Part shown: in pieces, positions 23,548 to 31,047 of the stretch
Position numbering within the stretch: position 1 is the first letter of the stretch
How the letters are laid out: each line of letters opens with the position of its first letter
NCBI GenBank assembly: GCA_001805245.1
Contig: MHEU01000076.1
Coordinates: 6,549-41,709, forward strand
Length of the DNA: 35,161 nucleotides
Reading direction: 5' to 3'
From: Nitrospirae bacterium RIFCSPLOWO2_02_FULL_62_14
GTDB taxonomy: Bacteria; Nitrospirota; Nitrospiria; Nitrospirales; Nitrospiraceae
Made by a program: the position numbers and the translations under genes
The notes under the pieces: model-generated
Told to the model about the DNA's origin: nothing
Databases searched by the model: none
What the model saw: the letters and a program-made list of their open reading frames with translations, nothing else

Positions 23548-23657
23548 GCCCGTTAAGCCTGTTAGGTTCGTTTAGCCCGTTAATCCGGTTTTGCCTGTTT
23601 CGCCGGTTCACGACAACAGACTCAACAGGCGAACTGGCTCAACGGGCCAAACGGCTT
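23548..23657. repeat. 9-bp GCCYGTTNA iteron array with inverted half
   Basis: Bases 23548-23610 are seven consecutive 9-mers: GCCCGTTAA, GCCTGTTAG, GTTCGTTTA, GCCCGTTAA, TCCGGTTTT, GCCTGTTTC, GCCGGTTCA. After a short spacer, inverted 9-mers follow (TCAACAGGC, GAACTGGCT, CAACGGGCC, AAACGGCTT). The array fills the gap between pepA and queE. It has the clearest periodicity of all the word-type repeats. Confidence 0.85.
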
Positions 23658-23660
23658 GTT

Positions 23661-24296
23661 TCACACGCCTTTCATATGCGGGTCCCAGATGAATTTGTGC
23701 AACTGGAGCTGGATACGGACCGGCAGCTTGTCGTCGAGCACCCACTCCGAGAGCTGGCGCGGGTCCAGTTCGCCGAACGAGGGGCTGAAGAGGACCGGAC
23801 AGCGTTCGGCCAGCCTGTGCCGTGTGATCGTCGTGCGGGCGAACTCGTAATCCGTCCGGTCTTTCAAGACAAACTTGATCTCGTCCTTGCCGGCAAGACG
23901 GTCCAGGTTCTTCCAGTCCATGCGGTCCATCATGCCGCTGCCGGGACACTTCACGTCCATTATAATGTGGGCACGAGAGTCCACCGGGGTGATGTCGATG
24001 GCGCCGCTGGTCTCGACCAGCACCTCGTAGCCGTCCGCGCAGAGCCGCTCGATCAAGGTGAAGACTTCCGGCTGGTGCAACGGTTCGCCGCCGGTGACTT
24101 CCACCAGGTGACAGTCGAAGGATCGGACTTTTGCGAGCACGTCGTCGAGCGTCATCTCCGAGCCGCCGTGGAACGTGTACTCGCTGTCGCACCAGGTGCA
24201 GCGAAGCGGACAGCCGGTGAGCCGCACGAAGGTGCAGGGCCGGCCGGCATGGCTCGACTCTCCCTGGATGCTGTGAAAAATTTCAGTTATTCGCAT
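23661..24296 (-). CDS. queE: 7-carboxy-7-deazaguanine synthase (radical SAM)
   Basis: The 211-residue product begins ITEIFHSIQGES, which is typical of QueE, and has a radical-SAM cluster motif C-x3-C-x2-C at Cys29, Cys33 and Cys36 (CPLRCTWC). EVTGGEPL binds SAM, and VETSGA and MDVKCPGSGM continue the partial barrel. It converts carboxytetrahydropterin to 7-carboxy-7-deazaguanine on the way to queuosine or other deazapurines. No other queuosine gene is in the window. The gene lies between two word-type repeats. Confidence 0.94.
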   Translation of the reverse strand: MRITEIFHSIQGESSHAGRPCTFVRLTGCPLRCTWCDSEYTFHGGSEMTLDDVLAKVRSFDCHLVEVTGGEPLHQPEVFTLIERLCADGYEVLVETSGAIDITPVDSRAHIIMDVKCPGSGMMDRMDWKNLDRLAGKDEIKFVLKDRTDYEFARTTITRHRLAERCPVLFSPSFGELDPRQLSEWVLDDKLPVRIQLQLHKFIWDPHMKGV

Positions 24297-24305
24297 GGCG
24301 AATCA

Positions 24306-24388
24306 GTCATCAAGTCTGAAAGTCATAAAGTCGAAAGTCTTGAGAAAATAGACTTTACGACTCGAAGACATTACGACTTTATGACGGT
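24306..24388. repeat. AAAGTC-word opposed repeat, copy 4
   Basis: Left words: CAAGTC, GAAAGTC, TAAAGTC, GAAAGTC. Right words: GACTTTACGAC, GACATTAC, GACTTTATGAC. It fills the space between the HAD gene stop (24392) and the queE start (24296) and so sits in the presumed queE upstream region. Confidence 0.8.
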
Positions 24389-24391
24389 TAG

Positions 24392-25087
24392 TTATTCCCA
24401 TCTCACCACCGGCCAGCGGTATTTTGTGGCCACGCGCTCCATCCCGCGGATCGGGTTGACGACGAGGGGATGCCCGACTGCCAATAAGATTTCCACGTCG
24501 CCGGGGCTGTCCCCGTACGCATGGCAGTCTTTGAGGTTCAGTCCGCGTTCGTGCGCGAACTCTTCGATCAGCAGACGCTTGCCTTCGCCGTAGGGGACGG
24601 GCAGGACGAGGTGGCCCGTGTAGGCGCCGGCGTCGTCCAGGTCCGGTTTGGCGCAGAAGATCGTCTCCACGCCGAGGAATTTGGCCAGCGGGGCGATGAG
24701 AAATTCCGGGCAGCCGGTGATGAACACGACATGATGGCCGCTGCGCTGATGCTCCTCCAGCCTCGCCACTGCGGCGCGGGACACGAGTGGGTGTATGTCG
24801 CGTTGAATGAATGCGTCGGCCAGCGGTTCGATCGTCTCCGGCCGCTTCCCTTCCAGGTACAGTTTGCGCTCGCGCAGGGGATGGAGGGAGACCGGGGGCA
24901 TATGTTGCAGGAGGTACCACAGGCTCCGGGCCGCGTCCGCCAGCCCCACGATACCCAGTTGCCGCAAATGATGGAAGAAGCGGATCTCGATCGCCGTGCC
25001 GGGAACGAGCGTGTTGTCGACATCGAAAAATGCGGCGGTATTGGAAGGAACAGGATGCTGCGGCGTATCGGTTTGACTCACAGTCAT
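24392..25087 (-). CDS. HAD-superfamily IB phosphatase (SerB-like)
   Basis: The 231-residue product carries motif I FFDVDNTLVPGT, with nucleophile Asp22 and general acid/base Asp24, motif II in VVFITGCP, and motif IV GDSPGDVEIL with the metal-binding aspartates. The helical cap between (residues 30-105) with LRERKLYLEGK fits the IB group, which contains phosphoserine and phosphoethanolamine phosphatases. HAD-IB membrane-linked acyltransferase partners are absent. Motif II has Thr-Gly where Ser/Thr is expected, which is normal. Substrate cannot be told. It is probably cotranscribed with queE only if the intervening repeat does not terminate. Confidence 0.86.
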   Translation of the reverse strand: MTVSQTDTPQHPVPSNTAAFFDVDNTLVPGTAIEIRFFHHLRQLGIVGLADAARSLWYLLQHMPPVSLHPLRERKLYLEGKRPETIEPLADAFIQRDIHPLVSRAAVARLEEHQRSGHHVVFITGCPEFLIAPLAKFLGVETIFCAKPDLDDAGAYTGHLVLPVPYGEGKRLLIEEFAHERGLNLKDCHAYGDSPGDVEILLAVGHPLVVNPIRGMERVATKYRWPVVRWE

Positions 25088-25195
25088 GCTCGCCTGGGAC
25101 GTCTGAATAATGATGATAACGACGGATGCGTATTCATAGCGATTCTATCGGAGATATCGCTGAATTGACAAGGAAGAAAGGGGGGGGGAGGACGG

Positions 25196-25412
25196 GGGCG
25201 AGCGTGGCGTGCGTTCTGCTTTCCGTGCTCGCTGAACGCACACGTAGGAAAGGGCTCCCTGGCTGACTCGCTGTGCTCGCGCAACGCGGACGATAAGGAC
25301 GAGCGTAGCGGGCCAGTCTGCATTCCGTGCTCGCAGAGGGCGCACGATGAGGGAAAGTGAGCGTGGCGGTCGGTCTGCCTTCCGTGCTCGCGCAACGCGC
25401 GGCCTTCCCTCG
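25196..25412. repeat. Four degenerate ~60-bp tandem units
   Basis: Units begin near 25196, 25256, 25298 and 25358. Three have the plan GAGCGTRGCG, then TCTGC-n-TTCCGTGCTCGC, then a CGC-rich end; the second is a shortened 42-bp form. Lengths of 60, 42 and 60 bp keep reading frames open, so a minus-strand frame with repeated EHG-x-Q peptide words exists (about 25084-25395), but nothing else supports it as a gene. The region lies between the HAD gene and tRNA-Leu(GAG). Confidence 0.75.
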
Positions 25413-25423
25413 ACTCAGCTCGG

Positions 25424-25455
25424 GACCCTGAGCCTGTCGAAGGGCAGAAGGCCCT
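25424..25455. repeat. Short repeat CCCTGAGCCTGTCGAAGGGC
   Basis: Bases 25426-25445 carry a sequence I remember as scattered through many unrelated environmental genomes (CTTCGACAGGCTCAGG in the other sense). A small hairpin AGGGC-agaag-GCCCT follows at 25441-25455. Its origin and role are unknown to me. Confidence 0.45.
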
Positions 25456-25514
25456 CGTTGGACGCGCGCAGTCGAAGGCAGACCGGCCCGCCGCTCGAAA
25501 GAGAAAAAGTGTGG

Positions 25515-25547
25515 GCGGGGACAGACCGCTGATAGGCCTGTCCCCGC
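25515..25547. repeat. REP-like GGGGACAG hairpin, second copy
   Basis: GCGGGGACAG and CTGTCCCCGC form a perfect 10-bp stem with a 13-nt loop. The core is shared with 11518-11551. It lies about 100 bases upstream of tRNA-Leu(GAG). Confidence 0.6.
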
Positions 25548-25628
25548 TCGGAATGAAGCCGTCCGCTCAGGTGGGCGCAGAGTAAAAACAGAGTCGGATG
25601 AGAGGTAGAGATTTGGAGGAGGTCAAGG

Positions 25629-25634
25629 TATAAT
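25629..25634 (+). promoter_or_regulatory. -10 box TATAAT of tRNA-Leu(GAG)
   Basis: A perfect TATAAT ends 10 bases before the mature 5' end of the tRNA, so the primary transcript would have a leader of only a few bases. The -35 region is weak. Confidence 0.65.
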
Positions 25635-25644
25635 CCCGCCCAGT

Positions 25645-25728
25645 GCCGAAGTGGTGGAATGGCAGACACGCACGTTTGAGGGGCGTGTGGCGAAAGCCGT
25701 GCGGGTTCAAGTCCCGCCTTCGGCACCA
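25645..25728 (+). tRNA. tRNA-Leu (anticodon GAG)
   Basis: Acceptor GCCGAAG pairs with CTTCGGC. The anticodon stem CACGT/GCGTG encloses loop TTGAGGG with anticodon GAG. The long variable arm and the T-arm GGTTCAAGTCC are normal. Discriminator A and CCA are encoded. It reads CUC/CUU. A two-hairpin element follows 51 bases after the CCA. Confidence 0.96.
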
Positions 25729-25779
25729 TACAAGCGCGGGGCATCACCCCGTGGCTTGTTCTCCCGCTTGCCCCACGCT

Positions 25780-25887
25780 TTTGGCGCGACTGAAACAATC
25801 AGGCGGCACGCTATCAGGCAGTGCCGCGCCAGAACGTACCAACAGGTCATGGCGTTTGGTCACCGAACAAGGTGTCGCTGCGCGACA
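25780..25887 (+). repeat. tRNA-downstream two-hairpin element, copy C (after tRNA-Leu GAG)
   Basis: This copy starts TTTGGCGCGACTGAAACAAT, closes the first stem with CGCGCCA, carries GTACCAACAGG in the middle and ends GTCGC-TGC-GCGAC. It shares the full order of parts with copies A and B although spacers differ. The segment between the CCA and the element has its own hairpin (GGGGCATCACCCC). Confidence 0.86.
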
Positions 25888-25952
25888 TCAGGATTACGCC
25901 GCCTCCTTTCTTTCTTGACTCCCCCTCCGTTCTCAGGCTTTCATACCCTTCC

Positions 25953-26606
25953 ATGAGGCAGTCACAGTTCATGCAACTCTGCGCCATCTTTATCGCGCTT
26001 GTGCTTCTCTCCGCCTGCGGCGTCTCGCGCGATGCGTCGAAGTCGCCCCGGGCCGCCACCGAGCAGTTGCTGCTGGCCCAGGCGGTGGAGCGCAGCTTCG
26101 AAGATGTCTCGGTGCCGATACTCAAGGATGTCGCCGTGGTCATGGAGGTGGCCGGCCTGACGCCGGACCAGTACTACGTCCGTGACGCCGTGGCGGGGCA
26201 TCTGGCCAGGACGCTAGGCACCCGGATCGTGGACCGTCACGATCAGGCGAAGTATGTGGTGCACGTGATGGTCCAGGCGCTGGGCACCGAGTTGGACCAG
26301 AGCTTTTTCGGCATGCCCCAGGTGCAGGGCGGACTGATTCCCATCGCCTTGCCGGAACTGCCGCTCTATAAATTCATCCGGGAAGTCGGGTATGTCCGGT
26401 ACGCGATGAATATCTATGAATCGGCGACCGGCCGGCTGGCCATGACCACGCCCTGGTACACCAAGACGGCCGCGTGGAGACAATATACGATCTTCATCTT
26501 CCTGACCTTCCGTACCAGCACGCTGACCGATCCGCCTGAACTCAGCCGCCCTCCGGCTGTTCCGATTCTGACCCCGCCGCCGGCGGAACCGGACGGGCCG
26601 AACTGA
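25953..26606 (+). CDS. Lipoprotein of unknown function (possibly DUF6655-like)
   Basis: The product is 217 residues from ATG 25953, with a signal peptide and lipobox LLSAC (Cys near 23). The body has AVERSFEDVSV, a segment RDAVAGHLARTLGTRIVDR and YVVHVMVQALGTELDQSFFG, followed by PELPLYKFIREVGYVRYAMNIYE. This layout recalls uncharacterised lipoproteins I know as DUF6655, from memory and not certain. It ends in a Pro-rich tail. It probably sits in an operon with the next lipoprotein, 52 bases downstream. An earlier in-frame start would run through the tRNA-downstream element and is rejected. Confidence 0.75.
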   Translation: MRQSQFMQLCAIFIALVLLSACGVSRDASKSPRAATEQLLLAQAVERSFEDVSVPILKDVAVVMEVAGLTPDQYYVRDAVAGHLARTLGTRIVDRHDQAKYVVHVMVQALGTELDQSFFGMPQVQGGLIPIALPELPLYKFIREVGYVRYAMNIYESATGRLAMTTPWYTKTAAWRQYTIFIFLTFRTSTLTDPPELSRPPAVPILTPPPAEPDGPN

Positions 26607-26658
26607 TTGAGTCGGAGTCCATCAGGCGCGTGACGAGAAACTGTTGCGCATACCCACA

Positions 26659-27360
26659 ATGACAGCGTCGCGATCGGTTCTTTTCTGCATGCTGGGCCTG
26701 CTGTTGGTGTCGTGTGCGACGCCGCCTCCCAAAGCCGGCGACTACCGCCGCCAGGTCCCGTCGGACTATCTCGGTCTGGTCGTGGACTCCGACCTGCTGA
26801 GCACTTCGAGGCTCGATTCGGAAGACAAGGCCGTCGCGCAGGAGCTGTTGAAAACCTACTACAACACCGAGTACAGCCTGCGGGTCTACATCGAGGCGCT
26901 GGAGGCCAATCTCGCCGAGAACGAGCGTCTCGGCAATGAATACACGACGGCAGAAGCGATCGTGGGAGGCATTGCCGGCCTGTCGTCCATCGGCGTGATT
27001 TACGCGACTGCCGCGATCGCGGTGCCCATCGCGGGCGTTCTGTGGATCGGCGCGTCCCAGTACATTCAACACTACGAGATTGACCCGCAAATCAAGAAGA
27101 CCGACCGCCAGTTGGTCGAGGCGCAGAGACTGCTCACGTTGTTCCCTGACGTCGAAAAGCTCTTCAACGCCCTGGCTTTTGCGGAGACCTACTCCGAAGT
27201 CCACCGGCGCTTTATCAAATGGTCGGCCTATGTGAAGAACCTCGAGGAGCGAACGTCGCGTTTCTTTGCCAAGGCGGGCGGCCAGCCGCCCGCCCCCGAA
27301 AGCCACGACCCCGGTACATCTCCGGTTACGCCACCTTCGGAAAGTCCTTCACCGAACTGA
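26659..27360 (+). CDS. Lipoprotein with glycine-rich membrane segment
   Basis: The 233-residue product has a lipobox LLVSC (Cys near 19) followed by a Pro/Thr segment. Residues 50-95 are helical and charged, residues 100-135 are a hydrophobic Gly/Ala-rich hairpin (IVGGIAGLSSIGVIYATAAI and AVPIAGVLWIGAS), and residues 145-205 are helical again. The C-terminal 25 residues are Pro/Ser-rich. The family is not recognised. It follows another lipoprotein gene in the same direction, and a KefB-like antiporter gene converges on it. Confidence 0.7.
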   Translation: MTASRSVLFCMLGLLLVSCATPPPKAGDYRRQVPSDYLGLVVDSDLLSTSRLDSEDKAVAQELLKTYYNTEYSLRVYIEALEANLAENERLGNEYTTAEAIVGGIAGLSSIGVIYATAAIAVPIAGVLWIGASQYIQHYEIDPQIKKTDRQLVEAQRLLTLFPDVEKLFNALAFAETYSEVHRRFIKWSAYVKNLEERTSRFFAKAGGQPPAPESHDPGTSPVTPPSESPSPN

Positions 27361-27432
27361 TGGCGGGGGCTTCCGTGCCCCGTCTCACCCGCCTGCGCAG
27401 AACGCCACGGCTGTCAAGCCGTGGGGCTCCGC

Positions 27433-28587
27433 TCAAGCGGTTTTGAAGCACCGTTTCAGCAGCAGAGGCGAGAGCGCGGTTGTCAGCGCAACGACCAGCA
27501 GGATCGCGCCGTATTCGGCTGTGGAGATGACGGCGGAGGCGAGCCCGACGCCGGCAAAGATCAAGCCGACTTCGCCGCGGGGGAGCATGCCGATGCCCAC
27601 GGCCCAGCGATTGATCTTTCCGCCGGCGCCCAGCCCCGCGGCCAGCTTGCCGAGGACGGCGGCGACCATGAGCCCGCCGGCCATGAACAGGACGGGCCAG
27701 TTGTGCGCATTAAACGGATTGAAGTGGCTCAGATCAACGGCCACCCCGATGAGTGCGAAGAAGATCGGCACGAAGATATCGGCGACCGGCTTGATGGTGT
27801 CTTCAATGTGGGCCTGGTGCTCTGTTTTCGCAAGGATGAGCCCGGCCGCAAAGGCTCCGATCAATGCGGCGACATGCAGGAGCTCGGCGACATAACCGAA
27901 CAGCAGGACCGGAACCATCGCTGCCACGATGAGCCGGCCACGACTGCGCATCCGATTCACGACACGGGTGAACCAATGCGCATACCGGATGCCGGCCACG
28001 ATGGCTACACTAAGAAACAAGAGTGCCAGGGCGGCGGTGCGGATCACGTCGAACCAGGACACGGTGCCGGACTCGGCAAGTCCCATGATCACGGACAGGA
28101 TGACGAGACCCAAAATGTCATCGAGCACGGCGGCGCCCAGAATAATGTTGCCTTCCGCCGTATTCAGTTTACCCAGGTCATGCAGCACACGGGCCGAGAA
28201 TCCCACGCTCGTGGCGGTGAGGGTGGCTCCGATAAAGATGGCCTGGAGCTGACTCATGTGCAGAAGAAGCGCGAGACCATAGCCCAGTGCAAAGGGGGTG
28301 ACGACCCCGATGGTGGCCACCGCGGCCGCCCTCCAGCCTACCGTCAGAAACGATTGGAGGTCCGATTTGAGACCCACCTCAAAGAGCAGCAGCATGACTC
28401 CGATTTCGCCCATCAGCTTGAGGGTCTGAGTCGGCTCCACCCAGCCCAGCACGCTGCCGCCGATCAGGACCCCGGCGAACAATTCGCCCAGCACCGCTGA
28501 CTGTCCGATGCGGACGGCCAGCTCCACCATGACGCGAGTGCAGACGAGAATCGCGATCAGGCTCAGAATGAATTGCTGTAGTTCCAT
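27433..28587 (-). CDS. CPA2-family cation:proton antiporter
   Basis: Started at ATG 28587 (MELQQFILSLIAIL) the product has 384 residues and about 12 helices. The CPA2 double aspartate is in VLDDILGLVIL, the exchange site, and LLLFEVGLKSDL in the cytoplasmic loop before helix 4 is typical of Kef/NhaS-type antiporters. GMLPRGEVGLIFAGVGL near the C-terminus is the conserved helix with an Arg-Gly-Glu motif. There is no KTN (RCK) domain, so it resembles the NhaS3/GerN group that exchanges sodium or potassium for protons. It is divergent from the sensor kinase. Confidence 0.92.
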   Translation of the reverse strand: MELQQFILSLIAILVCTRVMVELAVRIGQSAVLGELFAGVLIGGSVLGWVEPTQTLKLMGEIGVMLLLFEVGLKSDLQSFLTVGWRAAAVATIGVVTPFALGYGLALLLHMSQLQAIFIGATLTATSVGFSARVLHDLGKLNTAEGNIILGAAVLDDILGLVILSVIMGLAESGTVSWFDVIRTAALALLFLSVAIVAGIRYAHWFTRVVNRMRSRGRLIVAAMVPVLLFGYVAELLHVAALIGAFAAGLILAKTEHQAHIEDTIKPVADIFVPIFFALIGVAVDLSHFNPFNAHNWPVLFMAGGLMVAAVLGKLAAGLGAGGKINRWAVGIGMLPRGEVGLIFAGVGLASAVISTAEYGAILLVVALTTALSPLLLKRCFKTA

Positions 28588-28698
28588 CGTGGCGTCAGGC
28601 ACAGGATTGTTGTGATGAAGACAGGGGGCACGATACTGCATGGCGCGCGCGAACGCAATCGCAGAACGCAGCGGGTTCCCCGGCGTTCATAAATCCAC

Positions 28699-28704
28699 TA
28701 TAAT
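28699..28704 (+). promoter_or_regulatory. -10 box TATAAT, 6 bases before the kinase start
   Basis: TATAAT lies at 28699-28704 and the kinase ATG is at 28711, so transcription would begin at or near the A of ATG. The -35 position (TTCCCC) is poor. The gene may be leaderless. Confidence 0.55.
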
Positions 28705-28710
28705 GATGCA

Positions 28711-29733
28711 ATGAATTCGCGGACGCCGAGCACCCGGGACAGCCTGCCGGCCCTGAGCATTGCGCTGGGGTTGGCTGTCGGCGTGTTCATCCTGGACGCG
28801 ATGACGCCCCTCGGGATGGCTCCGCAAATGTTGTACGCCGTCGTGCTCCTGGTTTCCGTCTGGACCTATAACCGGCGAATCGTCAAGCTGCTGGCGTGGC
28901 TCTGCACGGCATTGACGGCGGCAGGCTTAATCTTCGCATCGGGGACCCAATACGAAACGGCCATCTTCAACCGGGTGGTCAGCCTCAGTCTCATCTGGTT
29001 GACGGCGGTCCTGGCGCTGCTGTACATGCGCTCGGAGGAACGGCTGCGGCAGGTCAATCTGAATCTCGAGCAGCTTGTCTCGGAGCGCACTGCGGCGCTG
29101 ATCCAGGCCGTCGAACAACGTGAGCGGCTCGGCCGGGATCTCCATGATGATATTTTGCAGTTGCTCTATGCGGCGGGGTTGAACCTGAAGGCGGCGGTCC
29201 CGCCGGTGACACGCTGTCCGCCGGATGTGGCCGGCCAGATCCGGCACACGATGGGCGAACTTGAATTGGCCATGCAACGACTCCGTGAGTATATCGCCGG
29301 ACCTCGGATACCGGCCGGTGGCGAGCCGCCGGTCGGCGTGGCGCTCGCCAACCTGGTCCAGAACATGGCGGTGTCCGATCGCCCCCGGTTCAACCTGAAC
29401 CTGCAACCAGGGTTGTCGGCGGTGTCTCTGCCGCGCGCGCAGACCGAGCACGTGATGCATATCGTCCGGGAGGCCCTCAGCAACTGTGCGCGGCACTCCC
29501 GCGCCACGCAGGGCCTGGTGACCGTGCAGCGCGACAACGGAGTGCTGCAGATCGAGATCAACGACGACGGGATCGGATTCGATCCGGACGATGCCCGGCG
29601 CGACGGGCACGGTCTGGCCAACATGTCGGCACGGGTTGAAGAGATGGGCGGAATCCTGAGCATCGCTTCTTCGCCCGGACAAGGAACGCGGATCATGGTC
29701 CGGGTGCCCTGTGCGGAGGAGGTTCGTCCATGA
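28711..29733 (+). CDS. NarL-group sensor histidine kinase (HisKA_3)
   Basis: The 340-residue product has three to four N-terminal membrane helices (about 14-30, 38-52, 58-76, 90-106), a coiled coil (110-138) and the HisKA_3 motif LGRDLHDDILQLL with phospho-acceptor His145. The HATPase domain has REALSNCARHS (N-box) and NDDGIGFD with GHGLANMSARVEEMGG. There is no separate periplasmic domain, so the signal is probably sensed in or near the membrane. Its stop overlaps the response-regulator ATG (ATGA), so the two are made together. Confidence 0.93.
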   Translation: MNSRTPSTRDSLPALSIALGLAVGVFILDAMTPLGMAPQMLYAVVLLVSVWTYNRRIVKLLAWLCTALTAAGLIFASGTQYETAIFNRVVSLSLIWLTAVLALLYMRSEERLRQVNLNLEQLVSERTAALIQAVEQRERLGRDLHDDILQLLYAAGLNLKAAVPPVTRCPPDVAGQIRHTMGELELAMQRLREYIAGPRIPAGGEPPVGVALANLVQNMAVSDRPRFNLNLQPGLSAVSLPRAQTEHVMHIVREALSNCARHSRATQGLVTVQRDNGVLQIEINDDGIGFDPDDARRDGHGLANMSARVEEMGGILSIASSPGQGTRIMVRVPCAEEVRP

Positions 29734-30377
29734 GCGCGACGCGTCCCATCCGCATTCTTCTGGTGGACGATCATGAGGTCGTCCGTGTGGGGTTGAAAAA
29801 AGTTCTGGAGGCGGATCCGCAGGTGGTCGTGGCGGGAGAGGCGGCGACAGCCGGTGAAGCCGTCACGCGCGCGCAAATCGATCGTCCCGACGTCGTGCTG
29901 ATGGATATCCGGCTGCCGGATGGAGACGGCATCCAGGCGTGCCGCGACATCCTCGCAACCTGCCCGGACGTCCGCGTGCTTTTCCTGACGTCGTTTGCGG
30001 ACGACGAGACCATGCTGGCCGCCGTGCTGGCCGGCGCGCACGGGTTCTGCGTGAAGCGGATGGATGTCGAGAGCCTGGTTCAGTCCATCAAACGGGTGGC
30101 CGCCGGGGAATCCGTCCTGGATACGGTCGCCACCCAACGCATGCTGGAGTGGGTCAGGGGCAGTGGAGTCTCCCTGGCCGGGCCGCAGTCCCTGTCGCCT
30201 CAGGAACAACGCATTATCGCGCTGGTCGCCGAGGGCAAGACCAACAAGGAAATCGCCCAGGAACTGCAATTGAGCCCCAATACGGTCAAAAATTACCTGT
30301 CCAACGCCTTCCAGAAGCTTCAAATCACGCGCCGCGCCCAAGCTGTCGCCTTATTTCATAAGCCCCCGCACAGATAG
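29730..30377 (+). CDS. NarL/FixJ-type response regulator
   Basis: The 215-residue product has a receiver domain (6-125) with acidic pair Asp13-Asp14, phospho-acceptor Asp59 (VVLMDIRLP), Thr near 87 (LFLTSF) and Lys near 109 (CVKRMD). A LuxR-type HTH follows (150-210) with LSPQEQRIIALVAEGKTNKE and the recognition helix SPNTVKNYLSNAFQKLQI. It binds DNA as a dimer after phosphorylation by the upstream kinase. It lies just before a cluster of small secreted proteins, which are plausible targets. Confidence 0.94.
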   Translation: MSATRPIRILLVDDHEVVRVGLKKVLEADPQVVVAGEAATAGEAVTRAQIDRPDVVLMDIRLPDGDGIQACRDILATCPDVRVLFLTSFADDETMLAAVLAGAHGFCVKRMDVESLVQSIKRVAAGESVLDTVATQRMLEWVRGSGVSLAGPQSLSPQEQRIIALVAEGKTNKEIAQELQLSPNTVKNYLSNAFQKLQITRRAQAVALFHKPPHR

Positions 30378-30385
30378 GTTCATCC

Positions 30386-30404
30386 GGGCCTAGCGAGTAG
30401 GCCC
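30386..30404 (+). terminator. Hairpin after the response regulator
   Basis: GGGCCTA and TAGGCCC form a perfect 7-bp stem with a GCGAG loop, 9 bases after the stop codon. It is followed by ATAAAAAT and not by a T-run, so it may be a pausing or RNA-end structure only. Confidence 0.45.
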
Positions 30405-30522
30405 ATAAAAATCCCCAAAGAAGTCGGATCGGGGCTACTGAAATCTTTCAGCAGGCGATACGCTGGAAGTGGTTCGGTGTTTCTGCTGGGTGAGAAGCAC
30501 GGAACACAACCGGGTACATCGC

Positions 30523-30807
30523 ATGAAGGACTCAGATCACGATCACGTTCAGAGCCAGCGAAACCCAAAAGGGCCGGGGAAGGCTCGGGGAAATCCTGCG
30601 CGCGCGCTTGTTGAAATCGCGGTGTTCAACGTATTGCAGGAACAGGAGCCGATGCTGATCGAGCAACTGGTCCGCATCCTGCCGGACTATACCTGGCAGC
30701 AGGTGTTCAACGCGGTGGATGTTCTGAGGAGAGACGCGCTGCTAACGGTGACACAATCGGATCAGTTGAGTTATCGGGTCGGGCTCAATCATGCCGGCCA
30801 TTGCTAA
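30523..30807 (+). CDS. Small winged-helix-like protein, 94 aa
   Basis: Started at ATG 30523, the first 30 residues are charged and His/Asp/Pro-rich (KDSDHDHVQSQ). Residues 37-90 (LVEIAVFNVLQEQEPMLIEQ, then VRILPDYTWQQVFNAVDVLRRDALLTVTQ and SYRV) have the helix-turn-helix-wing pattern of a small winged-helix domain such as those of the MarR/ArsR classes, but no family match is certain. It may be a DNA-binding regulator for the following small genes. It is the first gene of the small-gene run. Confidence 0.6.
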   Translation: MKDSDHDHVQSQRNPKGPGKARGNPARALVEIAVFNVLQEQEPMLIEQLVRILPDYTWQQVFNAVDVLRRDALLTVTQSDQLSYRVGLNHAGHC

Positions 30808-30824
30808 CAGCAGGGAGGGTGGCA

Positions 30825-31028
30825 ATGGAGTGCGAACGATGCCACGCCATGATGCTCGAGGAAGCGTTTGAAGATATCGGGGCCGACAGCTGGAGTATGA
30901 AATTCCACGGCTGGCGATGTCCGGTCTGCGGCAACGTCCTTGATCCGGTCATCCTCGAAAATCGCTCGTTATTCTCTCGAGCGATGGGGGCCGGAGCGAG
31001 GAGAAGGCATAACGCGCGGGCATTATAA
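30825..31028 (+). CDS. Small zinc-ribbon protein, 67 aa
   Basis: The start at ATG 30825 follows AGGGAGG. The protein has two Cys pairs, MECERC (Cys3, Cys6) and RCPVCG (near 33-36), a treble or ribbon zinc site, followed by DPVILENRS. A paralogue at 32150-32362 shares GWRC-x2-CG-x3-DPVI and NRS. The tail is basic. Such ribbons bind nucleic acid or protein; the role here is unknown. Confidence 0.75.
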   Translation: MECERCHAMMLEEAFEDIGADSWSMKFHGWRCPVCGNVLDPVILENRSLFSRAMGAGARRRHNARAL

Positions 31029-31047
31029 GTCTGAACAAAGGTTATCC

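Noticed and set aside
23548-23657. CRISPR array
   Set aside because: The 9-bp words are contiguous without spacers and are inverted in the second half; no cas gene is present.
24297-24391. preQ1 riboswitch upstream of queE
   Set aside because: The region is filled by AAAGTC words and shows no preQ1 aptamer core.
25196-25412. CRISPR array or a real repeat-protein gene
   Set aside because: Units are tandem without unique spacers, and the minus-strand frame has no good start site or other coding support.
25821-25952. N-terminal extension of the lipoprotein at 25953
   Set aside because: It would translate the tRNA-downstream element; the signal peptide starts at ATG 25953.
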